From an uncultured Microbacterium sp. (GTDB lineage Bacteria > Actinomycetota > Actinomycetes > Actinomycetales > Microbacteriaceae), in the NCBI RefSeq assembly GCF_943912325.1, contig NZ_CALTTX010000072.1, positions 1 through 10,833 on the forward strand: a stretch of DNA of 10,833 bases, in the 5' to 3' direction. The notes beneath the pieces are model-generated. The model made no database searches. It saw only the letters and a list, made by a program, of their open reading frames with translations, and was not told the DNA's origin. This document shows, in pieces, positions 1-5,820 of the stretch (position 1 is its first letter; every line of letters starts with the position of its first letter). Both the position numbers and the translations under genes were made by a program.

Positions 1-57
1 CATAACGTCGCCCATGACGCGACTCACATGTCGCCTATGTCGCGACTCATCACAGAG
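1..57. repeat. GTCGC/GCGAC pentamer cluster downstream of the tRNA
   Basis: This stretch lies beyond the 3' end of the minus-strand tRNA and holds no gene that I can see. The pentamer GTCGC occurs at 7, 30 and 39, and its complement GCGAC at 19 and 42. The nonamer CGCGACTCA occurs twice (18-26 and 41-49), and GTCGCGAC at 39-46 is a perfect palindrome. It could be part of a tRNA terminator region, an operator, or chance in GC-rich DNA. The window edge prevents seeing whether it continues. Confidence 0.3.
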
Positions 58-129
58 TGCCCCTGGAGAGATTCGAACTCCCGACCCGCTCCTTAGGACG
101 GAGTGGCTCTTCCACTGAGCTACAGAGGC
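58..129 (-). tRNA. tRNA-Arg (anticodon CCT)
   Basis: The minus strand folds into a complete cloverleaf of 72 nt. The acceptor stem GCCTCTG pairs with CAGGGGC with one G-U wobble and is followed by discriminator A. The D-arm is GCTC/GAGC. The anticodon loop GTCCTAA has the conserved U33 and a purine at 37. The T-arm GGGAG/CTCTC carries the loop TTCGAAT. The anticodon is CCT (plus-strand positions 95-97), so the tRNA reads the AGG arginine codon, which is rare in GC-rich actinobacteria. The top pair of the anticodon stem is an A-C mismatch. No CCA is encoded, so it must be added after transcription. Confidence 0.96.
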
Positions 130-139
130 TGGCGCGCCC

Positions 140-145
140 AGTCTA
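140..145 (-). promoter_or_regulatory. -10 element of the tRNA-Arg gene
   Basis: On the minus strand TAGACT lies ten bases upstream of the mature tRNA 5' end, which is the expected place for a -10 box of a tRNA promoter. The same hexamer precedes serC and the XPB gene in this window. No good -35 match is seen 16-19 bp upstream. Confidence 0.5.
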
Positions 146-200
146 TCGAGCGCCGCGCGCGGGCCCGCGGAAACCAGGCGCAGCGAAACGAACCAACACC

Positions 201-902
201 CTAGTCCGCACGCCGCGTCAGCGTCAGGTGCACGACGCCGCTCGGCGACACGACCTGCTCGATCACGTACCGCTCCTCGAGTCCCTCGAGCCCGTCCCAC
301 AGGCGCTCGCCCCGCCCGAGCAGCACCGGCACCACCACTATGTGCGCCTCGTCAATCAGCCCCGCCTGCAAGAACGCGCGCACGGTCGTCGTGCCGCCGC
401 CGATCCGCACGTCGCCACCACCCGCAAGCGACCGCGCGGACGACAGCGCCTCAGCCGGCTCCGCCTCAAGAAAGTGAAACGTCGTCTCACCGAGCACCAG
501 GGGCTCGCGCGGACTGTGCGTGAGCACCACGACGGGCGTGTGGAACGGCGGCTCGTCGCCCCACCAGCCCGCCCACTCGTCGTTCGGCCACGGCTGGTCG
601 AGCGGCGCGAACTTGTTGCGCCCCATGATCTCGACGCCGATCCCCTCGTTCCACCGCGCGGCGAACGCCTCGTCGATCCCGCGCGAGCGGTCGTTCTCGG
701 CACGCCCCTGCATCCGTTGGAACGTGCTCGTGCCAAACGCCCACGACATCAGCCGCATGCCCGCGTGCCCGAAGGGCGCCTCGAGCGATTGCCCCTCGCC
801 CACGCCGAAGCCATCGAGCGACACCGAGAAGTTGTGCACCCGCACACGCCCGGGACTCCCGGCGCGCCCGAGGCGCTCGGGGGTCGCGTCACTCACCGGC
901 AT
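201..902 (-). CDS. Dihydrofolate reductase family protein (RibD C-terminal domain)
   Basis: The 233-residue product is a RibD C-terminal/DHFR-like NADPH-dependent oxidoreductase, presumably cytosolic, whose substrate cannot be told from the sequence. The fold shows in order: strand 1 with NFSVSLDGF (24-32), a Gly-Arg-containing EIMGRNKF (91-98), the strand PVVVLTH (123-129), the glycine-rich cofactor turn GDVRIGGG (163-170), and the C-terminal DEAHIVVVPVLLGRGERLW (184-202). These are typical of stand-alone family members that are not canonical FolA. Homologues usually begin just before strand 1, so the first 19 residues look extra. A GTG at 845 (codon 20) is an alternative start. Neither start has a clear Shine-Dalgarno sequence. 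The gene lies 44 bp downstream of the HNH gene on the same strand and reads towards the tRNA. Confidence 0.88.
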   Translation of the reverse strand: MPVSDATPERLGRAGSPGRVRVHNFSVSLDGFGVGEGQSLEAPFGHAGMRLMSWAFGTSTFQRMQGRAENDRSRGIDEAFAARWNEGIGVEIMGRNKFAPLDQPWPNDEWAGWWGDEPPFHTPVVVLTHSPREPLVLGETTFHFLEAEPAEALSSARSLAGGGDVRIGGGTTTVRAFLQAGLIDEAHIVVVPVLLGRGERLWDGLEGLEERYVIEQVVSPSGVVHLTLTRRAD

Positions 903-914
903 CCCGAATCGTGC

Positions 915-937
915 AAAGACTCATGAAAGAACTCATG
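915..937. repeat. Tandem direct repeat containing CTCATG, in the gap before the DHFR-like gene
   Basis: Two near-identical units, AAAGACTCATG (915-925) and AAAGAACTCATG (926-937), sit in the 44-bp gap between the HNH stop and the DHFR-like start. The second overlaps the perfect palindrome CTCATGAG (932-939). Spaced about one helical turn apart, they could be an operator for the downstream gene. No regulator is identified and chance is possible. Confidence 0.35.
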
Positions 938-946
938 AGACGGATG

Positions 947-1450
947 CTACGCCGCGGCCGCCAACTCCAAGTACGGCTGCCACGACGGGTCCGACCGCTC
1001 GGTGCCCCGCACGCGCCATTGCGCGCCCCGCGGCGGCCCCGGCACGAACGACAGCTCCCACCGCATCTCGGCAGGGGTGCGATCGCCCTTGACGTTGTTG
1101 CACTTCAGGCACGCCGCGACGAGGTTCTCCCACGAGTCACGCCCGCCCCGCGAACGCGGCTGCACGTGGTCGATCGTCGTCGCCGCCCGCCCGCAATACG
1201 CGCAGCGGAACGCGTCGCGCCTGAGCACGCCGCGTCGTGTCACGGGCACGAGCCGCTCCTGCGGCACCCGCACGTAGCGGCTGAGAATGATCACGGCGGG
1301 GCGGTCATACGACCCGTGCGAGCCAAAGACCGGCTCGCCCTCCACCCGCTCGATCACGGTCGCCTTGTCGTTCATCACGAGCACGAGAGCTCGCTTGAAC
1401 GACACGACGGCCAGCGGTTCGTATCCTGCATTCAGCACCAGAGTGCGCAT
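947..1450 (-). CDS. HNH endonuclease family protein
   Basis: This 167-residue protein belongs to the compact HNH family common in actinobacterial chromosomes. The N-terminal part (1-75) begins with LVLNAGYEPLAVVSFKRA, a typical opening of the family. The HNH/zinc domain runs from about 76 to 125. It has Cys83 and Cys86 (CAYC), the Asp94-His95 pair of the beta-beta-alpha-metal active site, Asn109 (ENLV) and Cys114/Cys117 (CLKCN), so four zinc cysteines plus catalytic residues are all present. The start is supported by GAGAGG at 1458-1463, seven bases before ATG. It is a lone gene with no methyltransferase or phage gene beside it, so a housekeeping nicking or repair role is as likely as defence; the target is unknown. 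A small hairpin lies in the leader. Confidence 0.92.
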   Translation of the reverse strand: MRTLVLNAGYEPLAVVSFKRALVLVMNDKATVIERVEGEPVFGSHGSYDRPAVIILSRYVRVPQERLVPVTRRGVLRRDAFRCAYCGRAATTIDHVQPRSRGGRDSWENLVAACLKCNNVKGDRTPAEMRWELSFVPGPPRGAQWRVRGTERSDPSWQPYLELAAAA

Positions 1451-1469
1451 CGGGTGTCCTCTCGAACGG

Positions 1470-1486
1470 CCGTGACGGCTTCACGG
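1470..1486 (-). promoter_or_regulatory. Small hairpin in the HNH gene leader
   Basis: CCGTGA and TCACGG form a perfect 6-bp stem around a five-base loop, seven bases upstream of the Shine-Dalgarno sequence of the HNH gene. It may be an operator or an mRNA hairpin near the ribosome site. It is short, and I see no clear -10 box for the HNH gene in the surrounding 90 bp. Confidence 0.25.
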
Positions 1487-1532
1487 GTTTCGATCCATGT
1501 CAGACACCGGCGCGCAAAAGAGCGCAGAGACG

Positions 1533-1561
1533 AAAAAAGGCGCTGTCGAAAAGACAGCGCC
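1533..1561 (-). terminator. Intrinsic terminator of the small ORF
   Basis: On the minus strand GGCGCTGTC and GACAGCGCC form a perfect 9-bp stem around a five-base loop (CTTTT read from the minus strand, 1548-1552), followed at once by six T (1533-1538). This is a strong factor-independent terminator for leftward transcription. It abuts the TAA stop of the 36-codon ORF and lies 83 bp upstream of the HNH start, so it separates the two units or attenuates read-through. Confidence 0.88.
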
Positions 1562-1672
1562 TTACTTCCCTTGCGGGCACACGTGATGAAACACGTGTTG
1601 CCGCCGCCGCGCATGCCGAAGAACGGCTCGTCCGAAAGCATCCGTGGAGCGGATGCTCGTCCGTTCGTTCAT
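1562..1672 (-). CDS. Putative 36-residue basic small protein
   Basis: I do not recognise this protein. The ORF starts with ATG at 1672, has GAAGGG (1680-1685) seven bases upstream as a good Shine-Dalgarno sequence, and ends with TAA directly against the terminator stem at 1561. The product has about eight Arg/Lys against two acidic residues. Its C-terminal half contains FGRAVLRHARRRQHV followed by FHHVCP, so His20, His26, His29, His30 and Cys32 might bind a metal or nucleic acid. An 8-bp hairpin (AGCATCCG/CGGATGCT, 1637-1657) lies within the coding sequence. The ribosome site, the stop codon fused to the terminator and the surrounding terminators argue for a real short unit. A non-coding small RNA with the same boundaries is the main alternative. 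Longer overlapping frames here lack such signals. Confidence 0.5.
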   Translation of the reverse strand: MNERTSIRSTDAFGRAVLRHARRRQHVFHHVCPQGK

Positions 1673-1706
1673 CGACGTACCCTTCGTGCACGCAAGTGTC
1701 GCGCCC

Positions 1707-1712
1707 AGAATA
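1707..1712 (-). promoter_or_regulatory. Possible -10 element of the small ORF unit
   Basis: TATTCT on the minus strand matches the -10 consensus at four of six bases, including TA and the final T. It would start a transcript at about 1700, giving a leader of about 28 nt before the small ORF. No convincing -35 is seen at 17-18 bp, so this is a weak call. Confidence 0.35.
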
Positions 1713-1750
1713 CGACATGCGAATGGATGCCGGGGCGAACGGCCGATGAA

Positions 1751-1788
1751 CGAAACGGGCGTGTCCGGTTTAAACCCGAACACGCCCG
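1751..1788 (-). terminator. Intrinsic terminator downstream of the M23 peptidase gene
   Basis: CGGGCGTGT (1756-1764) and ACACGCCCG (1780-1788) form a perfect 9-bp stem, with a further palindrome GGTTTAAACC (1767-1776) at the tip. On the minus strand the stem is followed by TTTCGTT, a modest U-rich tail. It begins 18 bp past the M23 stop codon and fits as the end of that transcript. Confidence 0.7.
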
Positions 1789-1805
1789 CCTCGACGAAAC
1801 CGAAA

Positions 1806-2663
1806 TCAGCTGCCGTACGGCCCGAGCCACGGCATGGGCGGCACCTTCGCGCCGTTGACGAACACCTCGAAGTGCACGTGGTTGGCGGTCGCGTAGCCGG
1901 TGTGACCGACCGAGCCGATCTGCTGGCCGCGCGTGACGACATCGCCCGCCTGCACGAGGCGCGTGCCATAGGTCATGTGGGCGTAGAGGGTCGAGACGCG
2001 CACGCCGTCGATGACGTGCTCGATCTTGACGTAGGCGCCATACGCGCCGCCCGAATCGGTCGAGACGCTGACGACGCCGTCGGCCGACGCGTAGACCGGC
2101 GACATCTCGGGGGCGAGCATGTCTTGACCGTGGTGCGTACCGTTGCGGGCACCCCAGCCATCGCTGAGCTTGGTGAGGCTGTGGGTCGGCCACGACAAGG
2201 CGCCCGAGCCGACGGGGATCGAGGCGACGTCGACGTTGACCGACGAACCGCTCGAGGCCGCGGCCGATGCGGCAGCGGCGCGGGCGGTTGCCGCCTTCTG
2301 CTTCTTGATCTCGTCAGCGGTCGTCGCGGAATACGACGAGCGCTCGAGGTTGGCGGTGTCGACATCCGAAGCGACGACGAGCGACTGCGCTCCGGCCTCG
2401 GCGAGCTGCTGGATCGTCTTGGTCTCGACGGGCGGCTGCCATGCGGCGTACGCGGGAATTCCGACGGCCGCGACGAGGCCGACGACGGCCATGACGGTCA
2501 GGGTCGAGCGGATCGGACCGGGGCGACCCGAGCGACGGCGCTCGGCGCGGGCGGTGCGGGCCTGCAGTGCGCGCTCGGCGCGATTCGCACGCGCGACGGG
2601 GGCACGGCGCCCGCGAGGGGCGATCTCGTTGTCGCCCGCGGGCGAGGGGGTCTCTTCAGCCAA
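1806..2663 (-). CDS. M23 family metallopeptidase (LytM-like), membrane anchored
   Basis: This is a peptidoglycan endopeptidase candidate of the M23/LytM family acting outside the membrane. I place the start at the TTG at 2663 because GGAGG lies five bases upstream; the longest frame starts at GTG 2717 without a ribosome site. In the longer numbering (303 residues), an Arg-rich cytosolic segment (about 33-70) precedes one TM helix or signal anchor (71-93), an Ala-rich linker (115-170) and the peptidase domain (175-303). All motifs are present: HHGQD (His195, Asp199), YAHM (His247) and HVHFEV (His280, His282), so it should be an active zinc enzyme rather than a degenerate LytM activator. A promoter lies upstream at 2797-2825 and a terminator downstream at 1751-1788, so the gene is probably monocistronic. 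The exact bond cleaved cannot be read from the sequence. Confidence 0.92.
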   Translation of the reverse strand: MAEETPSPAGDNEIAPRGRRAPVARANRAERALQARTARAERRRSGRPGPIRSTLTVMAVVGLVAAVGIPAYAAWQPPVETKTIQQLAEAGAQSLVVASDVDTANLERSSYSATTADEIKKQKAATARAAAASAAASSGSSVNVDVASIPVGSGALSWPTHSLTKLSDGWGARNGTHHGQDMLAPEMSPVYASADGVVSVSTDSGGAYGAYVKIEHVIDGVRVSTLYAHMTYGTRLVQAGDVVTRGQQIGSVGHTGYATANHVHFEVFVNGAKVPPMPWLGPYGS

Positions 2664-2796
2664 ATCATCCTCCGGCCCCCTGAGCGCACGCGGGCGCACA
2701 TCGGCTCGTCGGGCCACACGGGTGTGAATCGGAACAGTGACGAGCCTCGGGGCACCCGTCCGATTTGTCGCGACTGGCTACGGTCGGGACCGTTCG

Positions 2797-2825
2797 AGGC
2801 TACCGGAAGATAACGATTGTGTCAC
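2797..2825 (-). promoter_or_regulatory. Sigma-A type promoter of the M23 peptidase gene
   Basis: On the minus strand GTGACA (2820-2825) and TAGCCT (2797-2802) are separated by exactly 17 bp, a good match for a housekeeping promoter (five of six bases at -35). Transcription would start near 2790, giving a leader of about 125 nt before the TTG start. The rest of the gap 2664-2906 shows a GC-rich stem near 2885-2903 but no other clear element. Confidence 0.55.
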
Positions 2826-2906
2826 CCTGAAGGTTTTCCGGGTCGGCGCGGGCCGCGTGAATGAGCGCGCGAGCGCGGCGGACGGCGGGATCAAACCGCC
2901 GCCAGA

Positions 2907-3605
2907 TCACCCCTCGCGGAGCAAGAAAACGTGACCAGCGACCTCGACCGGAAGCTCGAGTGCGTCATCGACGCCCTCCATCTCGACGAGCACGTAGCCC
3001 TCGCTGAAGCTGAACCGGCCGTGCGCTCCTGGCACGACGCCCGCCGAGCGCAGCTGCTCGAGCAGTTCGGGGTCGACCTGCGCGGGCTCGGCGAGCCGGC
3101 GCACGGTGCCCTCGATCGGTCCGCCCTGCGCGTTGAGGTGGTGCACGAGCCCGACGACGTCGTCTGAGAACGCGTGAGCAGGCACGTCGCCGAGCTGGTC
3201 GAGACCGGGGATCGGGTTGCCGTAGGGCGACTCGGTCGGGTGGCCGAGCAGTTCGACGAGGCGACGCTCGACCTGCTCGCTCATGACGTGCTCCCAGCGG
3301 CAGGCCTCTTCGTGCACATACGCCCAGTCGAGCCCGATGACGTCCGACAGCAGGCGCTCGGCGAGGCGGTGCTTGCGCATGACGTCGACGGCCTTGCGGC
3401 GACCGTCGTCGGTCAGTTCGAGGCGGCGGTCGTCTGACACGACGACGAGGCCGTCGCGCTCCATGCGGCCGACGGTCTGCGACACGGTCGGGCCCGAGTG
3501 ACCCAGACGCTCCGAAATGCGCGCGCGCAGGGGCACGATCTGCTCCTCCTCGAGTTCGAGGATCGTGCGCAGATACATCTCGGTCGTGTCGATCAGATCG
3601 GTCAT
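2907..3605 (-). CDS. ideR: Iron-dependent transcriptional repressor, DtxR/IdeR family
   Basis: This 232-residue protein is an Fe(II)-activated repressor that in actinobacteria controls iron uptake and storage genes. The N-terminal winged helix-turn-helix (1-73) carries SGPTVSQTVGRMERDGL (37-53), the recognition region. The dimerisation and metal domain (about 74-140) keeps every DtxR ligand at the same number as in the Corynebacterium protein: Met10, Cys102, Glu105 and His106 in the primary site; His79, Glu83 and His98 in the ancillary site. Cys102 points to iron rather than a manganese MntR type. The C-terminal SH3-like domain is complete. The start ATG at 3605 is preceded by AAGGA five bases upstream and begins with MTDLIDTTEMYLR, as in relatives; the longer frame to 3704 is not supported. 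It diverges from serC. Confidence 0.95.
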   Translation of the reverse strand: MTDLIDTTEMYLRTILELEEEQIVPLRARISERLGHSGPTVSQTVGRMERDGLVVVSDDRRLELTDDGRRKAVDVMRKHRLAERLLSDVIGLDWAYVHEEACRWEHVMSEQVERRLVELLGHPTESPYGNPIPGLDQLGDVPAHAFSDDVVGLVHHLNAQGGPIEGTVRRLAEPAQVDPELLEQLRSAGVVPGAHGRFSFSEGYVLVEMEGVDDALELPVEVAGHVFLLREG

Positions 3606-3642
3606 CTCAGTCCTTCGGGAAGCGGCCGTTCGCTGCCTCTCA

Positions 3643-3648
3643 AGCCTA
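3643..3648 (-). promoter_or_regulatory. -10 element of the ideR gene
   Basis: TAGGCT on the minus strand would start transcription about 32 nt before the ideR ATG, leaving room for its AAGGA ribosome site. The -35 region is poor. I looked for an iron-box palindrome over it and found none. Confidence 0.4.
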
Positions 3649-3746
3649 GTCGGCACGGCAGACACGCGGACGGGCGCGGCCGGTGCGAGCGCGAGCCCCG
3701 GCATCCATTCATCGTCATGTGGACGGATGCCTCGTGCTCGCGCTTC

Positions 3747-3752
3747 TAGACT
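3747..3752 (+). promoter_or_regulatory. -10 element of serC (leaderless start)
   Basis: TAGACT ends six bases before the serC ATG, so transcription should begin at or very near the A of the start codon. No Shine-Dalgarno sequence fits upstream. This is the layout of a leaderless actinobacterial mRNA. Upstream, GCATCC (3701-3706) and GGATGC (3725-3730) form a spaced inverted repeat. Confidence 0.6.
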
Positions 3753-3758
3753 CGTGGC

Positions 3759-4883
3759 ATGAGCGAAGCGACGACGACCGTTCCCCTCCCCTCCGAACTA
3801 CTCCCGGCCGATGGCCGCTTCGGCTGCGGCCCCTCGAAGGTGCGCGGTGCGCAGCTCGAGGCACTCGTAACGAAGGGCGCCGCACTGCTCGGCACGTCGC
3901 ACCGCCAGCCGGGGGTCAAGAACCTCGTCGGCGAGGTTCGCTCGCGGGTGGCCGATCTCTTCCGCGCCCCCGAGGGGTACGAAGTGCTCGTCGGCAACGG
4001 CGGATCGACGGCGTTCTGGGACGCCGCGGCCTTCGGGCTGATCGAGAACCGCGCCCAGAACCTCGTGTTCGGCGAGTTCGGCGGCAAGTTCGCTTCGGCC
4101 GCGGGCGCGCCCTGGCTCGAGGCGCCCGACGTGCGCAAGGCCGAGCCGGGTACGAGCACGGTCGCCGAGGCCGTCGCGGGCGTCGACGTCTACGCGTGGC
4201 CGCACAACGAGACCTCGACGGGTGTCGCGACCCGCATCGAGCGCGTCGCGGGCGACGACGGCGCGCTGACGGTCATCGATGCGACCTCGGCCGCGGGCGG
4301 CATCGACTTTGACGCCAGCGAGACCGACCTCTACTACTTCGCGCCGCAAAAGAACTTCGGCTCCGACGGCGGCCTCTGGCTCGCCCTGGCCTCGCCGGCG
4401 GCGATCGAGCGGATCGAGCGCGTCGCGGCATCCGATCGCTACATCCCCGAGTTCCTCAGCCTCAAGAACGCCGTCGACAACTCGCGCCTCAACCAGACGC
4501 TCAACACCCCCGCGGTCGCGACGCTGTTCCTCATGAACGAGCAGCTCGGCTGGATCCTCGAGCACGGCGGGCTCGCGTGGGCCGACGCGCGCACGCGCGA
4601 GTCGTCGAACGTGCTCTATGAATGGGCGGATGCTTCGCCCGTCGCGACCCCGTTCGTGTCGAACCCGGCTGACCGCTCCCCCGTCGTCGTCACGATCGAC
4701 TTCGACGACTCGGTCGACGCGTCCGCCGTCGCGAAGAGCCTGCGCGCGAACGGGATCGTCGACACCGAGCCGTACCGCAAGCTCGGCCGCAACCAGCTGC
4801 GTATCGCGACGTTCGTCTCGATCGAGCCCGACGACGTACGCACCCTGACGCGCGCGCTCGACTACACGCTCGACCGGCTCTGA
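3759..4883 (+). CDS. serC: Phosphoserine transaminase
   Basis: The 374-residue enzyme is a class V, PLP-dependent aminotransferase that converts 3-phosphohydroxypyruvate and glutamate to phosphoserine and 2-oxoglutarate, the second step of serine biosynthesis. It opens with RFGCGPSKVR (20-29), the phosphate-binding start of the actinobacterial SerC group. LGTSHRQ (44-50) binds substrate, and GNGGSTAFWD (79-88) holds the cofactor phosphate. VIDATSA (172-178) has the Asp that contacts the pyridine nitrogen, and FAPQKNFGSDGG (194-205) has the PLP lysine Lys198. RIATFVS near the C-terminus closes the active site. Length and motifs are complete. The ATG at 3759 follows the -10 box by six bases, so the gene is probably leaderless. 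It converges on the DUF3027 gene with only 22 bp between the stops. Confidence 0.96.
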   Translation: MSEATTTVPLPSELLPADGRFGCGPSKVRGAQLEALVTKGAALLGTSHRQPGVKNLVGEVRSRVADLFRAPEGYEVLVGNGGSTAFWDAAAFGLIENRAQNLVFGEFGGKFASAAGAPWLEAPDVRKAEPGTSTVAEAVAGVDVYAWPHNETSTGVATRIERVAGDDGALTVIDATSAAGGIDFDASETDLYYFAPQKNFGSDGGLWLALASPAAIERIERVAASDRYIPEFLSLKNAVDNSRLNQTLNTPAVATLFLMNEQLGWILEHGGLAWADARTRESSNVLYEWADASPVATPFVSNPADRSPVVVTIDFDDSVDASAVAKSLRANGIVDTEPYRKLGRNQLRIATFVSIEPDDVRTLTRALDYTLDRL

Positions 4884-4904
4884 GCCGGGAGGCGCGGCTC
4901 AGAG
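4878..4904. terminator. Bidirectional terminator-like inverted repeat between convergent genes
   Basis: CTCTGAGCC and GGCTCAGAG form a perfect 9-bp stem around a nine-base loop. The left arm contains the serC stop codon, and the right arm ends one base from the DUF3027 stop. Neither side has a T-run, so it is a weak intrinsic terminator by U-tract criteria, but its position between convergent genes fits that role. Confidence 0.55.
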
Positions 4905-4905
4905 G

Positions 4906-5820
4906 TTAGTGAGTCGCGTCCTCGTCGGAGTCGTCGTCTGAGTCCTCGTCAGACTCGTCGTCGTCATCCGATTCGTCGTCGATGTCTTCGTCGTCGTCGT
5001 CCGAGTCGTCGTCATCATCTGACTCGTCTTCGTCGGAATCTTCGTCATCTGCGGCGTCGTCGAGCTCGTCGATGTCGACGCCGTCGACGTCGCCCGAGTG
5101 CAGGATCGGCGAGGCGTCGAAATCGTCGTCCTCGTCATCATCCTCGTCGTCGTCGGCGTGCTCGTCGTCGTCTGACTCGTCGTCGTCATCGTCGAGGTCT
5201 TCGTCGTCTTCGAGCTCGTCGTCACCTTCGGCGTCTTCGTCGTCGGCGTGCTCGTCGTCTTCGGCCGCTTCGCCGGCGAGACGCGCGGCAGCCTGCTGCG
5301 CCTGGTACTCCGCAAGGCGCTCGGCCCACGGCACCCACTCGGGCGCGAGCAGCGCACCCTCGCCGGGCAGTAGCTCGACCTCGAGCACGGTCGGCTCTTC
5401 GCCCGCGACGCGCGCGAGCGTGACCGTCCAAAACCACTGCGGGTAGCCCGGCAGGGTCGTCTCGAACAACAGCGAGAACGCGCCCGTCGGCTCGGGTCGG
5501 TGCCCGGCGGGGGCGCCGACCGTGTGGGCCGGGGTGATCTCGGCGAGTGCCGCGAGCGCGAGGTCGCGCGCACGCACGAGCTCGGCGTCGGTCAGCGGCT
5601 CGGGCTCGGGCTCGGGCTCGGGCGACTCTGCGGCGGCGGGTGCGGCCGAGGCATCCGTCTCCGAAGCATCCTGCTCCGAAGCATCCGTCGACTCATCCGC
5701 CACGACACCCGTCTCGGTCGCGTCGGTCAAGACGACCTCGATCACCTCGACGTGCGCGCCGTCGACGGCCTCATCGACCTCGGCCGATTCGGGGGCGTCG
5801 GGCTCAGGCGTCGAAGTCAT
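4906..5820 (-). CDS. DUF3027 domain protein with long acidic tail
   Basis: The 304-residue protein matches what I recall of the actinobacterial DUF3027 family, whose function is unknown. An acidic, Pro/Glu-rich N-terminus (1-75, with EPEPEPEP) leads to the conserved domain (about 76-185). That domain has GYPQWFWTVTLARV (125-138) and the signature LEVELLPGEGALLAPEWVPW (146-165). From residue 187 to the end roughly 70 percent of residues are Asp or Glu by my count, broken only by ASPILHSGDVDGVDID (236-251), which looks like a second conserved patch. There is no signal peptide or TM segment, so it should be cytosolic. The start overlaps the end of the cold-shock gene by 17 bp and has no good ribosome site, so translation is probably coupled. 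A nucleic-acid-mimic or charge-buffer role for the tail is only inference. Confidence 0.85.
   Translation of the reverse strand: MTSTPEPDAPESAEVDEAVDGAHVEVIEVVLTDATETGVVADESTDASEQDASETDASAAPAAAESPEPEPEPEPLTDAELVRARDLALAALAEITPAHTVGAPAGHRPEPTGAFSLLFETTLPGYPQWFWTVTLARVAGEEPTVLEVELLPGEGALLAPEWVPWAERLAEYQAQQAAARLAGEAAEDDEHADDEDAEGDDELEDDEDLDDDDDESDDDEHADDDEDDDEDDDFDASPILHSGDVDGVDIDELDDAADDEDSDEDESDDDDDSDDDDEDIDDESDDDDESDEDSDDDSDEDATH
4909..5262. repeat. Low-complexity GTC/ATC-rich tract coding the Asp/Glu tail
   Basis: Near-continuous runs of GTC, ATC and TTC triplets on the plus strand correspond to GAC, GAT and GAA/GAG codons of the DUF3027 tail. The tract is interrupted at about 5045-5125 by unique sequence coding the HSGDVDGVDID patch. 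Its composition permits slippage, so length may vary between strains. On the opposite strand it reads as an artefactual poly-Ser frame. Confidence 0.75.

Noticed and set aside
57..926. A 289-codon plus-strand frame covering the tRNA and the DHFR-like gene
   Set aside because: Arg/Pro/His-rich antisense translation running through a tRNA; the minus-strand frame has the real family motifs.
1432..1718. Alternative 69- and 72-codon minus-strand frames over the small ORF
   Set aside because: They run through the terminator stem and T-run and lack a good ribosome site; the 36-codon frame stops exactly at the terminator.
2664..2796. Possible c-di-AMP (ydaO-type) riboswitch in the M23 leader, since such switches often control actinobacterial wall hydrolases
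   Set aside because: The leader is only about 125 nt and I could not find the conserved core motifs or a matching stem order.
1644..2813. A 389-codon plus-strand frame opposite the M23 peptidase
   Set aside because: Antisense artefact; the opposite strand carries all M23 zinc motifs, a promoter and a terminator.
3606..3758. IdeR iron box in the ideR/serC divergent region
   Set aside because: No 19-bp TTAGGTTAG-type palindrome; AGCCTA at 3643-3648 is better explained as a -10 box.
4982..5446. A poly-Ser protein on the plus strand
   Set aside because: Direct complement of the GAC/GAT-rich acidic tail; TCN repeats are a by-product.
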